Source: Actinomycetota bacterium
Lineage (GTDB): Bacteria > Actinomycetota > CADDZG01 > WHSQ01
NCBI GenBank assembly: GCA_030446465.1
Contig: JAUJNI010000002.1
Coordinates: 845,069-881,172 of the forward strand
Direction of reading: 5' to 3'
Length of the DNA: 36,104 bases
The stretch's first letter is position 1. Each line of letters begins with the position of its first letter. Under the pieces are notes generated by a model, which saw only the letters and a list, made by a program, of their open reading frames with translations, had not been told where the DNA came from and did no database searches. Positions 7,865 through 15,428 of the stretch are shown here, piece after piece. The translations under genes were made by a program, and so were the position numbers.

Positions 7865-9648
7865 GCCTGGCTGGGCTCTCTAGCGGAACCGTCGGGGTCG
7901 TAGGCGCTGATGAGCTTCACGTAGGCGTCGTTCTCGGCAACCAGTTGATGGTGGGGGCCGCGCGCCGCGATCGTGCCGCGCTGCAGGAAGACCACCTCGT
8001 CTGCAAGCGCGATGGTTGCCCGCCTGTAGGCGATCACCACGACGGTGAAAGGAAGCTCGGCCTCTTTGAGGCCTCGCAGGATGTCCTGCTCCACCGTCGG
8101 GTCCACGCTCGAGGTCGCATCGTCCATCACCAGTAGCCGCGGCCTCTTCACGAGGGCGCGCGCCAGGGCTACCCGTTGCCTCTGGCCCCCGGACAACGTG
8201 GTCCCTCGTTCCCCCACGATGGTGTCGTAGCCCTGCGGCAGCGCGCTGATGAAGCGGTGGGCCTGGGCCAGCTTGGCAGCGGCCTCGACCTCTTCGTCGG
8301 TGTAGTCGTCCCCGAGCGTGATGTTGCCTCGCACTGTGTCGTCGAACAAAAAGGACTCCTGGAAAACGAGGGCAGCACTCGAGGGGATCACTCCTTGCTT
8401 GAGCTCGCGCAGGTCTTGGTCATCGAGCTTCACCGCGCCGACGTGCGGATCGGCGAGTCGCAGCAGCAAGTTGGCGATGGTGGACTTGCCCGAGCCGGTC
8501 GGCCCCACTACGGCGATCGTGCGACCCGGAGTGACGTGGACGTCGACGCCCTTCAGCACCTCGCCGTCCTCGTACCCAAACACCACGCCGTCGACGCCGA
8601 CCTCTGCCGACGCGCCGTCGCCGCTCAACCCACTGGTTCCGTAGGGCAGCCGGTCGGACGCGTCCAGCACCCTCTTGACGCGTTCCCATCCAACGACGGC
8701 CCTGGGCATGTCACCGAGGATCCATCCGACGGCCCGTACGGGGAAGGAAAGCTGTGTGAAGAGATAGCTGAACTGGACCAGCTCACCTGTGGTCAGGTCC
8801 CCGCTGCCTATCCTGGCGGTCCCGGCGAGAAGGACGGCCAGCACTGCGATGTTAGGCAGCGCCTCGAGCAGCGGATCGAACACGGCACGGATCGTCCCCA
8901 GGTGAATGAGCTCGTCCCGAAGCCGGTGCGACTTGTCCCGGAACCTGGCCGTTTCCTCGCTCTCCAAACCGAGCGTCTTGATCACGAGGGCGCCGTCAAA
9001 GCTCTCGTGTGCCACACCTGAGACCTCCGCCCGATACTCCTGCGCTCTCGTCGCAACCGCGTTGGCCCTCTGGTTGTAGAAGTGGCTAAGCATCACCAAC
9101 ACGGGGATCATGAACCCGCCGATGGCGGTAAGGACAGGGTCGGTTGCGATCAGCAGTCCCAACGAGATGACGACCATGAACATCACTCCGCACGCCAGTG
9201 GAAGCGGGGCGATTATCCAGAAGGTTCCCTCCACATCCGAGTTGGCGTTGCTGAGAAGCTCACCCGTCGGATGCCTGCGGTGCCACTCCATCGAGAGCCG
9301 CTGATACTGCTCGGTCACTTCCTTGCGGAAATGGGCCTGGAGCCGGTATTGCATTGCAAAGGCGCCGGCGCGCCGGAATATGACGCCGGTCCCCTTGAGC
9401 AACGCGACCCCGAGGATTGCGCTGACTGCAAGGACCAAGGTCCCCGTGGTCGTCGAGCCGCGCGCGAATGCGGGCACGATGACCTCATCGGTCACGCGCC
9501 CGAGCACGACCGCCTCGGCGACGGTCATGGACGCATAAAGCGCGGCGCCAAGCAGCCCCACTGCGAATGGCTTCGGCTGAAGACGTATCGACATCTTGAG
9601 GATGCCGAATCCGCGCCGGATGACACGGCGATCGGATGTCGTTGACAC
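7861..9648 (-). CDS. ABC half-exporter (TMD-NBD), partner 2: degenerate catalytic residues
   Basis: The 595-residue half-exporter has membrane segments in residues 28-310 and a nucleotide-binding domain. Walker A is GPTGSGKST (382-390) and the signature is an intact LSGGQ (485-489). Walker B reads LLVMDD (505-510), with Asp510 where the catalytic Glu normally sits, and the switch histidine is replaced by Tyr541 (IAYRRAT). Its own Walker A/B with the altered signature of partner 1 would form a non-hydrolysing site. The other composite site, with partner 1 Walker motifs and this LSGGQ, would be active. It is the first gene of the pair and its stop overlaps the next start. Substrate cannot be inferred. 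Confidence 0.92.
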   Translation of the reverse strand: MSTTSDRRVIRRGFGILKMSIRLQPKPFAVGLLGAALYASMTVAEAVVLGRVTDEVIVPAFARGSTTTGTLVLAVSAILGVALLKGTGVIFRRAGAFAMQYRLQAHFRKEVTEQYQRLSMEWHRRHPTGELLSNANSDVEGTFWIIAPLPLACGVMFMVVISLGLLIATDPVLTAIGGFMIPVLVMLSHFYNQRANAVATRAQEYRAEVSGVAHESFDGALVIKTLGLESEETARFRDKSHRLRDELIHLGTIRAVFDPLLEALPNIAVLAVLLAGTARIGSGDLTTGELVQFSYLFTQLSFPVRAVGWILGDMPRAVVGWERVKRVLDASDRLPYGTSGLSGDGASAEVGVDGVVFGYEDGEVLKGVDVHVTPGRTIAVVGPTGSGKSTIANLLLRLADPHVGAVKLDDQDLRELKQGVIPSSAALVFQESFLFDDTVRGNITLGDDYTDEEVEAAAKLAQAHRFISALPQGYDTIVGERGTTLSGGQRQRVALARALVKRPRLLVMDDATSSVDPTVEQDILRGLKEAELPFTVVVIAYRRATIALADEVVFLQRGTIAARGPHHQLVAENDAYVKLISAYDPDGSAREPSQA

Positions 9649-9742
9649 GAACTCTCGATGCTAAAGGACGAAGGCCCCTCGTCGAACCGTTCTTTTCCCC
9701 TCTCACGCGGCCACTATCGCCGTCAGGGGGGAATTGAGCGGT

Positions 9743-10894
9743 TTACGGGGCGGAGTTTGCTTCTGCGCGCGCCGCCGCGAGGGCCTGCTCGCTCACCCAC
9801 CGCGCGTTCGCGTGGGGATCGAAGGGGTCGATGCGCTCACGCTGCTTGCGTGCGAGGCGGTCCATCACTCCGAGCGCGCCCGGCTCCTCTTCGGCTGGGC
9901 GCAGCTCGAGCACTCCGGCGGCGGTGGCTCGGTTAAGGAAATCCTCGCCCGTGGCGGAGCGCACCAGGATCATCGTCCAGCCCTCCATGCCGAGGCCCCC
10001 GCACGAGATGTCCGCATGCTCGGCTGCAAAGTCGGGGCAGTGGTGGCACCACTCGTTCGCATAGGGACGGGCGTCCTTCAGTGGGATGACCACGTCCTCC
10101 CCGCTCTTGAGAGTCACGATGACCTTGCCCTTGACGTTGACCTTGGTGATCTCGTGCAGAGGGATGCCCATCTCCTGCTCGACTTTTCCGATCATGAAGG
10201 CGTCGTAGTCGAACGTCTCGCAGCACATAAGCCCGATCACGAGCTTGACCGGGCGGACCCAGCGCTTGATGCCCTCGGCCGCGAGTTGGCGAACCGCGGT
10301 CGACTCACACGACACGCCCACCAAGGCAACGTTCTTGCACTTCGCCTCGGCCGCCTTTTTCAGCCCAAGCGGAGTCGAGCAGTAGGTGTAGCGGGAGCCG
10401 GCGGTGGCGAGCAGCTCCTCTGAGCTGCGCACCAGCTTCGGCTCGTCGAGCCACGGCACCTGCTCAGAGGGCGCGGCCACCAGCGCCCCGTCGAGCTCGC
10501 CCTGGTCGAGTGCCCAGGCGAGCAGGGCGGTCACGGCCCCCCCATCCTGTCCCCGCGCCAGAATTCGGGGGTCGGTGGCTCGAGCAAGCGTCTTGGAGCG
10601 GTAGGCGCCCTCTGCCTGGTCGTCGGTCCGGCGGGCCCCCCACACGGCCGGCTCGATGACGTCGAGGGCCGGGCCGAGGCGCAGGCAGGCCATGGCGCAC
10701 AGCGAGCAGCCCTCCTCTCCATGAACGCAGTTGTCGAAGGGCGAGTTGCCGTCGTTCTGCAGGGGGTCGAAGTCGCGTAGCTCGAGGACCTTGTGGGGGC
10801 ACGCCACGATGCACGCCGAGCAACCGCAGCAGATCTCTGTAGCGACGATCTCCGCGTAGAGATGCTTCCAGTGCTTGCGCTCGGCCTGTACCAT
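9743..10894 (-). CDS. FrhB-like coenzyme F420 hydrogenase/dehydrogenase beta-subunit family protein
   Basis: The 383-residue protein carries a ferredoxin-like 4Fe-4S segment near the N-terminus (CCGCSACIVACP at about 22-33, then GCSLCAMAC). These are followed by FrhB-type domains with GGAVTALLAWAL, VALVGVSCEST, VIGLMCCETFDYD and the later cysteine cluster WCHHCPDFAAEHADIS. Members of this family bind FAD and iron-sulfur clusters and exchange electrons between F420 and other carriers. The divergent gene is cofC, which makes the F420 side chain, so an F420-linked oxidoreductase role is likely. No hydrogenase or FpoF partner subunits are present, so the electron partner is unknown. The start ATG is at 10894. 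Confidence 0.88.
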   Translation of the reverse strand: MVQAERKHWKHLYAEIVATEICCGCSACIVACPHKVLELRDFDPLQNDGNSPFDNCVHGEEGCSLCAMACLRLGPALDVIEPAVWGARRTDDQAEGAYRSKTLARATDPRILARGQDGGAVTALLAWALDQGELDGALVAAPSEQVPWLDEPKLVRSSEELLATAGSRYTYCSTPLGLKKAAEAKCKNVALVGVSCESTAVRQLAAEGIKRWVRPVKLVIGLMCCETFDYDAFMIGKVEQEMGIPLHEITKVNVKGKVIVTLKSGEDVVIPLKDARPYANEWCHHCPDFAAEHADISCGGLGMEGWTMILVRSATGEDFLNRATAAGVLELRPAEEEPGALGVMDRLARKQRERIDPFDPHANARWVSEQALAAARAEANSAP

Positions 10895-10998
10895 CTTGGC
10901 TCCCCGACTGTGCAGCTAAAGAGTGGTCTCCGCCCTGCGCGACCTTAGCGTGCGCTCGGCGTAAGCCGCGCGCAAGGAGTCACCACTACAGTGCACGC

Positions 10999-11640
10999 AT
11001 GGATGCGGGACTTCTGCCGGTGAAACGCCTGGAGCGCGCCAAGCAACGACTGGCCCCCCACTTCGACGACGCCGCCAGGGTGCAGCTCGCCCGCGCGCTC
11101 GTCGAGGATGCATTGGATCTCTGTGGGTCGGCCGACTGGCTGAGCTGGTGGGTCCTCACCGACGATCCCGAGGTCGAGGACCTCACTCGCGCCCGGGGCT
11201 TCGGCACTCTCGAGGACAAGGGGGACGGCCTCAACCCCGCGATGACCAGCGCCATGGAGGCCCTTACGAACAGGGGCGCTGACTCGGTCACGGTCATCCC
11301 CGTCGACGTGCCGCTCGCCTATCGCGATGACCTAAGAGACCTCTCGGACACCGGCGCGACCTCCGACATCGTGGTGGTTCCCTCGGAGGGCGACGGGGGA
11401 ACCAACGGGCTCTATCTGGCCCCCCCTGACCTCATCGACCCCAGGTTCGGGCCCGGGAGCCTGAAGGCGCACGTCGACTCCGCCGCGGAGCGGGGCCTCA
11501 GATGCTCGATCTTGAATCTGCCCAGGATGGCCCTCGATATCGACACGCTCGAGGACGTCGACGCCTACCTCAGTCGTCCCGCCCACGGCCACAGCCGCAC
11601 GAGGAAAACCCTGGAGAAGCTCCGAGCGAACAACCTCTAG
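10999..11640 (+). CDS. cofC: 2-phospho-L-lactate / phosphoenolpyruvate guanylyltransferase (CofC/FbiD)
   Basis: CofC/FbiD activates phospholactate or phosphoenolpyruvate with GTP in the first step of F420 side-chain assembly. The 213-residue product has the nucleotidyltransferase pattern: LLPVKRLERAKQRLAP (residues 5-20), with the GTP-binding lysine-arginine stretch, then VLTDDPEV, VTVIPVDVPL, DIVVVPSEGDGGTNGLYL (the GGTN motif) and ALDIDTLEDVDAYL near the end. In actinobacteria phosphoenolpyruvate is the known substrate for FbiD. The gene is divergent from the FrhB-like gene with about 100 bp between them, room for both promoters. Other F420 genes (cofD, cofE, fbiC) are not in the window. 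Confidence 0.92.
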   Translation: MDAGLLPVKRLERAKQRLAPHFDDAARVQLARALVEDALDLCGSADWLSWWVLTDDPEVEDLTRARGFGTLEDKGDGLNPAMTSAMEALTNRGADSVTVIPVDVPLAYRDDLRDLSDTGATSDIVVVPSEGDGGTNGLYLAPPDLIDPRFGPGSLKAHVDSAAERGLRCSILNLPRMALDIDTLEDVDAYLSRPAHGHSRTRKTLEKLRANNL

Positions 11641-11650
11641 TCAACAGGGG

Positions 11651-11680
11651 TTGACACCTGTCGGGGCGTCAATGTATGTT
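11651..11680 (+). promoter_or_regulatory. Consensus-like promoter for the HTH/Clp-N genes, probably leaderless
   Basis: TTGACA (11651-11656) and TATGTT (11675-11680) are separated by 18 bp. The -10 box ends 6 nt before the GTG at 11687, so transcription would begin at or very near the start codon. The motif GTTGAC occurs at 11650-11655 and again at 11678-11683. The first copy also forms an inverted repeat with GTCAAC (11640-11645, 4-bp spacer), which is a candidate operator overlapping the cofC stop. Confidence 0.6.
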
Positions 11681-11686
11681 GACCCT

Positions 11687-11917
11687 GTGAGAGAGACGAC
11701 GAAGCTCGCAAACCAAGCGAGCAGCAAGGACCCGGCCGTCGGCTTGCGCGCCGTCGCGTCCCTTCGACTCCTCGTCGAGCAGTTGCAGGACCTCCAGGTC
11801 GACAACGCCCGCGAGCAGGGCTGGTCGTGGCAACAGATCGCTAGTTCACTGGGTGTCAGCAAGCAAGCGGTTCACAGAAAGTATTCCAGTCGCCGATTCC
11901 TCTCGGGCAGGGGGTGA
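11687..11917 (+). CDS. Small helix-turn-helix protein upstream of a Clp N-domain gene
   Basis: From the GTG at 11687 the product is 76 residues. The C-terminal half reads GWSWQQIASSLGVSKQAVHRKY, a clear helix-turn-helix of the kind found in small sigma-like or Trp-repressor-like DNA-binding proteins. The N-terminal half (LRAVASLRLLVEQLQDLQVDNARE) is helical. GTG is preferred over upstream starts because a strong promoter covers them. The stop overlaps the possible GTG start of the next gene (GTGA) and lies just before its ATG, so the two form an operon. A regulator/Clp-N pair suggests protein quality control, but the target is unknown. Confidence 0.8.
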   Translation: MRETTKLANQASSKDPAVGLRAVASLRLLVEQLQDLQVDNAREQGWSWQQIASSLGVSKQAVHRKYSSRRFLSGRG

Positions 11918-11919
11918 CG

Positions 11920-12525
11920 ATGTTCGAACGTTTCACGGGCGAGGCACGACGTATCGTCGAGCTCGCCCAGGACGAGTCCGCCGCGCTGAAGCACAACTAC
12001 ATCGGAACCGAGCACATCTTGCTCGGCGTGCTGGCCGAGGGACGCGGGCCAGGGGCGCGGGCCCTCGCCGGGCTTGGTCTCGATCGAGAGTCGGCCCGCG
12101 CGGCGGTCACCAGGTTGCTCGGCAATGGCATGCCATCGCAGCCCGACGCTGAGGCCCTTGGAACCATCGGCATTGACTTGACCGAGGTTCGCAAGAAGGT
12201 GGAGCAGGCCTTCGGCCCCGGAGCGCTGGAACGACCCGTGACCACAAGGAGGCGATCACGAGGCCGTGGCCGGCGGGCCTGCCGCGAGCCCGGCCGGCCA
12301 GGGTTCAGACCCTTCACGCCGCGGGCCAAGAAAGTGCTCGAGTTGGCCCTAAAGGAGGCGCTCAGCCTGAATCACCGTCACATCAATGGAGGACATGTGG
12401 TGCTCGGGATCCTGGCGGAGGGTCAGGGCGTGGCGGTGCGGCTGTCACAGGAGACCGGCATCGACACCACGGCGGCCAGGATGAAGGTGCTCGAGGAGCT
12501 CAATCGGGTCGCCTCCGACTCCTGA
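11920..12525 (+). CDS. Stand-alone Clp N-terminal (Clp_N) domain protein, two repeats, no ATPase
   Basis: The start MFERFTGEARRIVELAQDE and the following NYIGTEHILLGVLAEG match the substrate/adaptor-binding N-domain of ClpC. A second, similar repeat begins FTPRAKKVLELALKEAL and contains NHRHINGGHVVLGILAEG in the last 60 residues. An arginine-rich linker (TTRRRSRGRGRR) separates them. No AAA+ module with Walker motifs follows, so the 201-residue protein cannot unfold substrates by itself. It might sequester substrates or adaptors, or act as a regulator of a ClpC elsewhere. The ATG at 11920 is chosen because it yields the canonical MFERFT start; a GTG two codons upstream is possible. It follows the HTH gene without a gap. 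Confidence 0.87.
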   Translation: MFERFTGEARRIVELAQDESAALKHNYIGTEHILLGVLAEGRGPGARALAGLGLDRESARAAVTRLLGNGMPSQPDAEALGTIGIDLTEVRKKVEQAFGPGALERPVTTRRRSRGRGRRACREPGRPGFRPFTPRAKKVLELALKEALSLNHRHINGGHVVLGILAEGQGVAVRLSQETGIDTTAARMKVLEELNRVASDS

Positions 12526-12540
12526 GCGAAGCGCTCGCTG

Positions 12541-12924
12541 TCAGGCCCTTGGCTCAGAGGCGGCCTCCTCGGCTCTCTTGATGGCGGTGGTCTCTGCCCG
12601 ACCCGCCAGCTCATCCAGCTTCGCCGGGGTCGGAATGCGCACCGTCTCGGGCCCCCCCTGGAGCAGCAGCGCCGCGCCGAGGGCGCCGGCGCCCAACAAA
12701 GCCAAGACGATGGTCTGGGTCGCCGACGGCTTTCGGGGCGCGCCGAGGTCATCGGACCTCGTTCCCGCCTCGTAGCCGCTCGACCGGCCCCACGAGTAAC
12801 CGGCGAAGAGCAACAACCCCGCGGCGATGGCGACGAGCAGTAGCTGGGTGAAGCGAATGGCCCTGCGCTGGCGCCTCAACCCCAGGGGGCCCCGGTAGCT
12901 GCCGCCTCCCATCTGCCGCTTCAT
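12541..12924 (-). CDS. Small predicted membrane protein
   Basis: The 127-residue product has two hydrophobic stretches, FTQLLLVAIAAGLLLFAGYSW and TIVLALLGAGALGAALLLQG. A basic N-terminus precedes them and a charged C-terminal tail (AKLDELAGRAETTAIKRAEEAA) follows. No family was recognised. ATG at 12924 is preferred because AAGGTGGG precedes it; a GTG three codons upstream also fits. It is convergent with the Clp-N gene (15 bp between stops) and divergent from the YihY gene. Confidence 0.65.
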   Translation of the reverse strand: MKRQMGGGSYRGPLGLRRQRRAIRFTQLLLVAIAAGLLLFAGYSWGRSSGYEAGTRSDDLGAPRKPSATQTIVLALLGAGALGAALLLQGGPETVRIPTPAKLDELAGRAETTAIKRAEEAASEPRA

Positions 12925-13040
12925 GACCCCCACCTTATGAGATGGGATGACCCCGGGCCCCGCGTTAGCCGGTTATGAAGAGGGTCCGTGGGGAATGAAC
13001 CCCGGCACGATAACGTCGTCCCTGGCCCCACACCGGGAGG

Positions 13041-14087
13041 ATGCTAGACGTGTCGTTCGTCATCAAGCTGCTGTCACGCCTATTCACGGGGGTAATCGTG
13101 TTCCGAGCACTTAAAAACAGAAACCCGAACGGAGGCGCGGCCTCCTCGACGGGCAGGTCATCGTCCACAACTGCAAGCTCCTCGGGAGCCGATGCGACCG
13201 CGGACTCGGAACGGCCCATCGAGTCGCAGAAAGGGGGCCGGGGGGCGCCTGACTCCCCTCTCGACCTCAAGCCCATGGACTGGAAGTCGACGCTCAAGCG
13301 GACCCTCAAGGAGATCAAGGAGGATCGCGTCACGCTCACCGCGGCCGGGATGGCCTACTACGCGTTTCTCGCGGTCTTCCCCGCGATCATTGCCGGGATT
13401 GGCATCCTGGGCCTGGTCGGGGCGAGCAAGTCGACGATCAACGACATCACCGGCAGCATCACCGAGACCTTTCCCCCAGCAATTAGAGACGTGTTCGTTG
13501 AACCGATCAAGGGCGCCACCAACGCGTCGCAGGGCGCCGCGACCATCGCCGCCATCGTGGGGATCCTGGTCGCCCTGTTCAGCGCATCATCGGCCTTCGT
13601 AGCTCTTCAGTCGGGGCTGAACATCGCCTACGACGTGCCCGAGGACCGTAAGTTCATCGGTAAGCGGGCGGTCGCGCTCGCACTCATCATCGCGACACTG
13701 CTGCTCGGCGGTGTTCCCTCGCCGTTCTTTACCTTCGGCGACCAGTGGTACTTCACGGCGCTGGGCTGGGTCCTCACGATCGTCGCAGTTGTGGTGCTGT
13801 TCTCGATCTTCTACTTCCTCGGTCCCAAGAGGGAGCATCCCAAGTGGACCTGGGTGACGCCGGGGGGAATCGTCGGCGTGGTGCTGTGGCTCGCGGCCTC
13901 GGCCGCCTTCTTCTGGTACGTGACCAGCGGACTGAGTGCAGGGTACGGAAAGACCTACGGAACGTTCGCGTCCGTGGTCCTGCTCATCCTGTGGTTCTTC
14001 CTGAGCTCGCTTGCGATTCTCATTGGAGGCGAACTCAACGCGGAACTCGAGCGTCAGGCCGAGGCCCGCACCCGGGGCCGCTCCTGA
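13041..14087 (+). CDS. YihY/BrkB family inner-membrane protein
   Basis: Residues from about 80 onward match the YihY/BrkB family. WKSTLKRTLKEIKEDRVTLTAAGMAYYAFLAVFPAI is the typical first helix, followed by about five more membrane helices and the family-typical GKTYGTFASVVLLILWFFLSSLAILIGGELNAELE. The molecular role of the family is not established. The N-terminal about 75 residues are low-complexity and Ser/Gly-rich (SSTGRSSSTTASSSG), probably a cytoplasmic extension. ATG 13041 lies immediately after GGGAGG; a GTG at 13050 has better spacing and may be the real start. A strong palindromic terminator follows at 14143. Confidence 0.88.
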   Translation: MLDVSFVIKLLSRLFTGVIVFRALKNRNPNGGAASSTGRSSSTTASSSGADATADSERPIESQKGGRGAPDSPLDLKPMDWKSTLKRTLKEIKEDRVTLTAAGMAYYAFLAVFPAIIAGIGILGLVGASKSTINDITGSITETFPPAIRDVFVEPIKGATNASQGAATIAAIVGILVALFSASSAFVALQSGLNIAYDVPEDRKFIGKRAVALALIIATLLLGGVPSPFFTFGDQWYFTALGWVLTIVAVVVLFSIFYFLGPKREHPKWTWVTPGGIVGVVLWLAASAAFFWYVTSGLSAGYGKTYGTFASVVLLILWFFLSSLAILIGGELNAELERQAEARTRGRS

Positions 14088-14142
14088 CCCGCTCGTCCAT
14101 CGGACGTCAGCGCACCGAAGCGGTAGGCAAACGTCCATCAGA

Positions 14143-14179
14143 CAACAAGGGGCCCCGGCGAAGCCGGGGCCCCTTGTTG
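14143..14179. terminator. Bidirectional intrinsic terminator
   Basis: A perfect 17-bp inverted repeat (14143-14159 and 14163-14179) flanks a 3-nt GAA loop. The core is GC-only (GGGGCCCCGGC) and the flanks are AACAA/TTGTT. It lies between the convergent YihY and HU genes, so it can stop transcription from both sides. Confidence 0.85.
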
Positions 14180-14189
14180 CAATCCAGTG

Positions 14190-14474
14190 TTAGCTGCGCT
14201 TGCCGGACACCGTCTTCTTGAAGGCGGCGCCTGCCTTGAACACAGGAACCTTTGAGGCCTTTACCTTGATGCTCTCGCCGGTGCGAGGGTTACGGGCCGT
14301 GCGGGCGCCTCGTTGACGGCGCTCGAAGGTCCCGAAGCCAGGAAGGCTGACCTTCTCGCCCTTCTTGACGTTCTTCTGAACCTGGTTGATGAGCTCGTCG
14401 ACGACGTTGCCGACGACCTTCTTGCTCTGGCCGGTTCCCTTGACAACCGCACCAATCAATTCGGTCTTGTTCAA
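14190..14474 (-). CDS. HU-family nucleoid DNA-binding protein
   Basis: The 94-residue product begins LNKTELIGAVVKGTGQSKK and has the HU/IHF signature GFGTFERRQRGARTARNPRTGE, the DNA-gripping beta arm. It ends with VPVFKAGAAFKKTVSGKRS. HU is a small dimeric protein that bends and compacts DNA. The start is TTG at 14474, preceded by AGGAGGAGA at 4 nt. The longer frame to 14540 adds residues not found in HU. The gene is probably monocistronic, ending at the shared terminator. Confidence 0.94.
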   Translation of the reverse strand: MNKTELIGAVVKGTGQSKKVVGNVVDELINQVQKNVKKGEKVSLPGFGTFERRQRGARTARNPRTGESIKVKASKVPVFKAGAAFKKTVSGKRS

Positions 14475-14571
14475 GCCATCTCCTCCTCTGAAGCCGAACA
14501 CCATTGACGCGCTAAGCCTATAAGTCAGGCCGTTTCCCAATACGGCAATGGAGCCGAAAAAACGTTGCTAT

Positions 14572-15006
14572 CTAAGGGTTCTGGCTCCGTACGTCGCCTC
14601 CAACCGGCTCGGCTCGCGCTACGACGGCAACCGGGAGACCGCGGATTCCAACCAGGGACAAGAAGCTCGTGGACGCCTCGTCCCGAAGGTTGACCTGCAC
14701 TGCCGAGGCGTCGGCTATGACTGAGACTTGTCCGTCGATCCCCCGACGCTGCAACAGCTCTAGCGCAGCCCGGCGTGCAGCATCAGGGTCGAGAACGATG
14801 CGCCTGCCTCCGCTCGAGTAGTAGGAGCTCGAGTCGAGCCCTCCAGAGCCTGCCAGAGCGGAGGCATCCGCTGCATTCTGAAGTGTTCTTCTGAGCAGAA
14901 AAGCTCGGGTCCCATCGACTGCCAGCCCAGCGACCGCAAACGTGACAACGGCAAGCCCCAGCGCCAACAGGGTTACCTGCCCAACTTCGGAGCGTATGCC
15001 CCTCAC
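14572..15006 (-). CDS. TadG-like pseudopilin/pilus assembly protein
   Basis: The N-terminal region GQVTLLALGLAVVTFAVAGLAVDGTRAFLLRRTLQNAADASALAG is the TadG/TadE-like pattern: a single membrane helix, then the conserved LQNAADAxALAG. Such proteins are minor components of Tad/Flp pili, exported across the membrane. At 144 residues it is short for TadG, which usually carries a large extracellular domain. The GTG start overlaps the stop of the upstream TadE-like gene as GTGA, so it is the last gene of the Tad operon. Confidence 0.8.
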   Translation of the reverse strand: MRGIRSEVGQVTLLALGLAVVTFAVAGLAVDGTRAFLLRRTLQNAADASALAGSGGLDSSSYYSSGGRRIVLDPDAARRAALELLQRRGIDGQVSVIADASAVQVNLRDEASTSFLSLVGIRGLPVAVVARAEPVGGDVRSQNP

Positions 15007-15428
15007 TCATCGCTCCTGAAAGGATCGATGGGTGCAACGTGCTCTGCGTTGACTGCGATTGAAGGCCCCGAAAGCCTTCCGATAAGCGGAGCTTGCGCCA
15101 CCAGGACTCGATAGGAGACGCGCACCTCAATGACACCGCCCCGCGTCAAGCCAGAGGGTGCAGCCCATTCCAATTCCGCTTGGGTCGGATCCAGCCCGTG
15201 GTCGACAAAGGCTCTAGCCACCGCATCCTCCACCGCACGGTCCGCGGTGGTGAGATCAACGGACCGAGCTGCATCGAAGCCCGCTTCTCTCACGGCGGCA
15301 GTCGTTGCGAGTGCGCCGCGATGAAGGTCGGCGAGCACCGACAGGCCCCACATCAATGGAACAAGAAGAAAGAGCCCGAGTACAACGGATTCGAGGACGG
15401 TCTGTCCGGACTCATTTCGATGTATCAG
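15003..15428 (-). CDS. TadE-like pilus protein, probable CTG start
   Basis: The first ATG in frame (15356) would remove the membrane helix. The frame continues upstream to a CTG at 15428 and reads RNESGQTVLESVVLGLFLLVPLMWGLSVLADLHRGALATTAA, a typical TadE N-terminus with a Glu near the start of the helix. No ATG, GTG or TTG occurs there except a TTG just before that ATG. The CTG overlaps the upstream TGA stop as CTGA, with GGTGAGG 4 nt before it, which supports a coupled CTG start giving 141 residues. The product is a single-pass minor pilin-like protein. A sequence error hiding another start cannot be excluded. Confidence 0.7.
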   Translation of the reverse strand: MIHRNESGQTVLESVVLGLFLLVPLMWGLSVLADLHRGALATTAAVREAGFDAARSVDLTTADRAVEDAVARAFVDHGLDPTQAELEWAAPSGLTRGGVIEVRVSYRVLVAQAPLIGRLSGPSIAVNAEHVAPIDPFRSDE

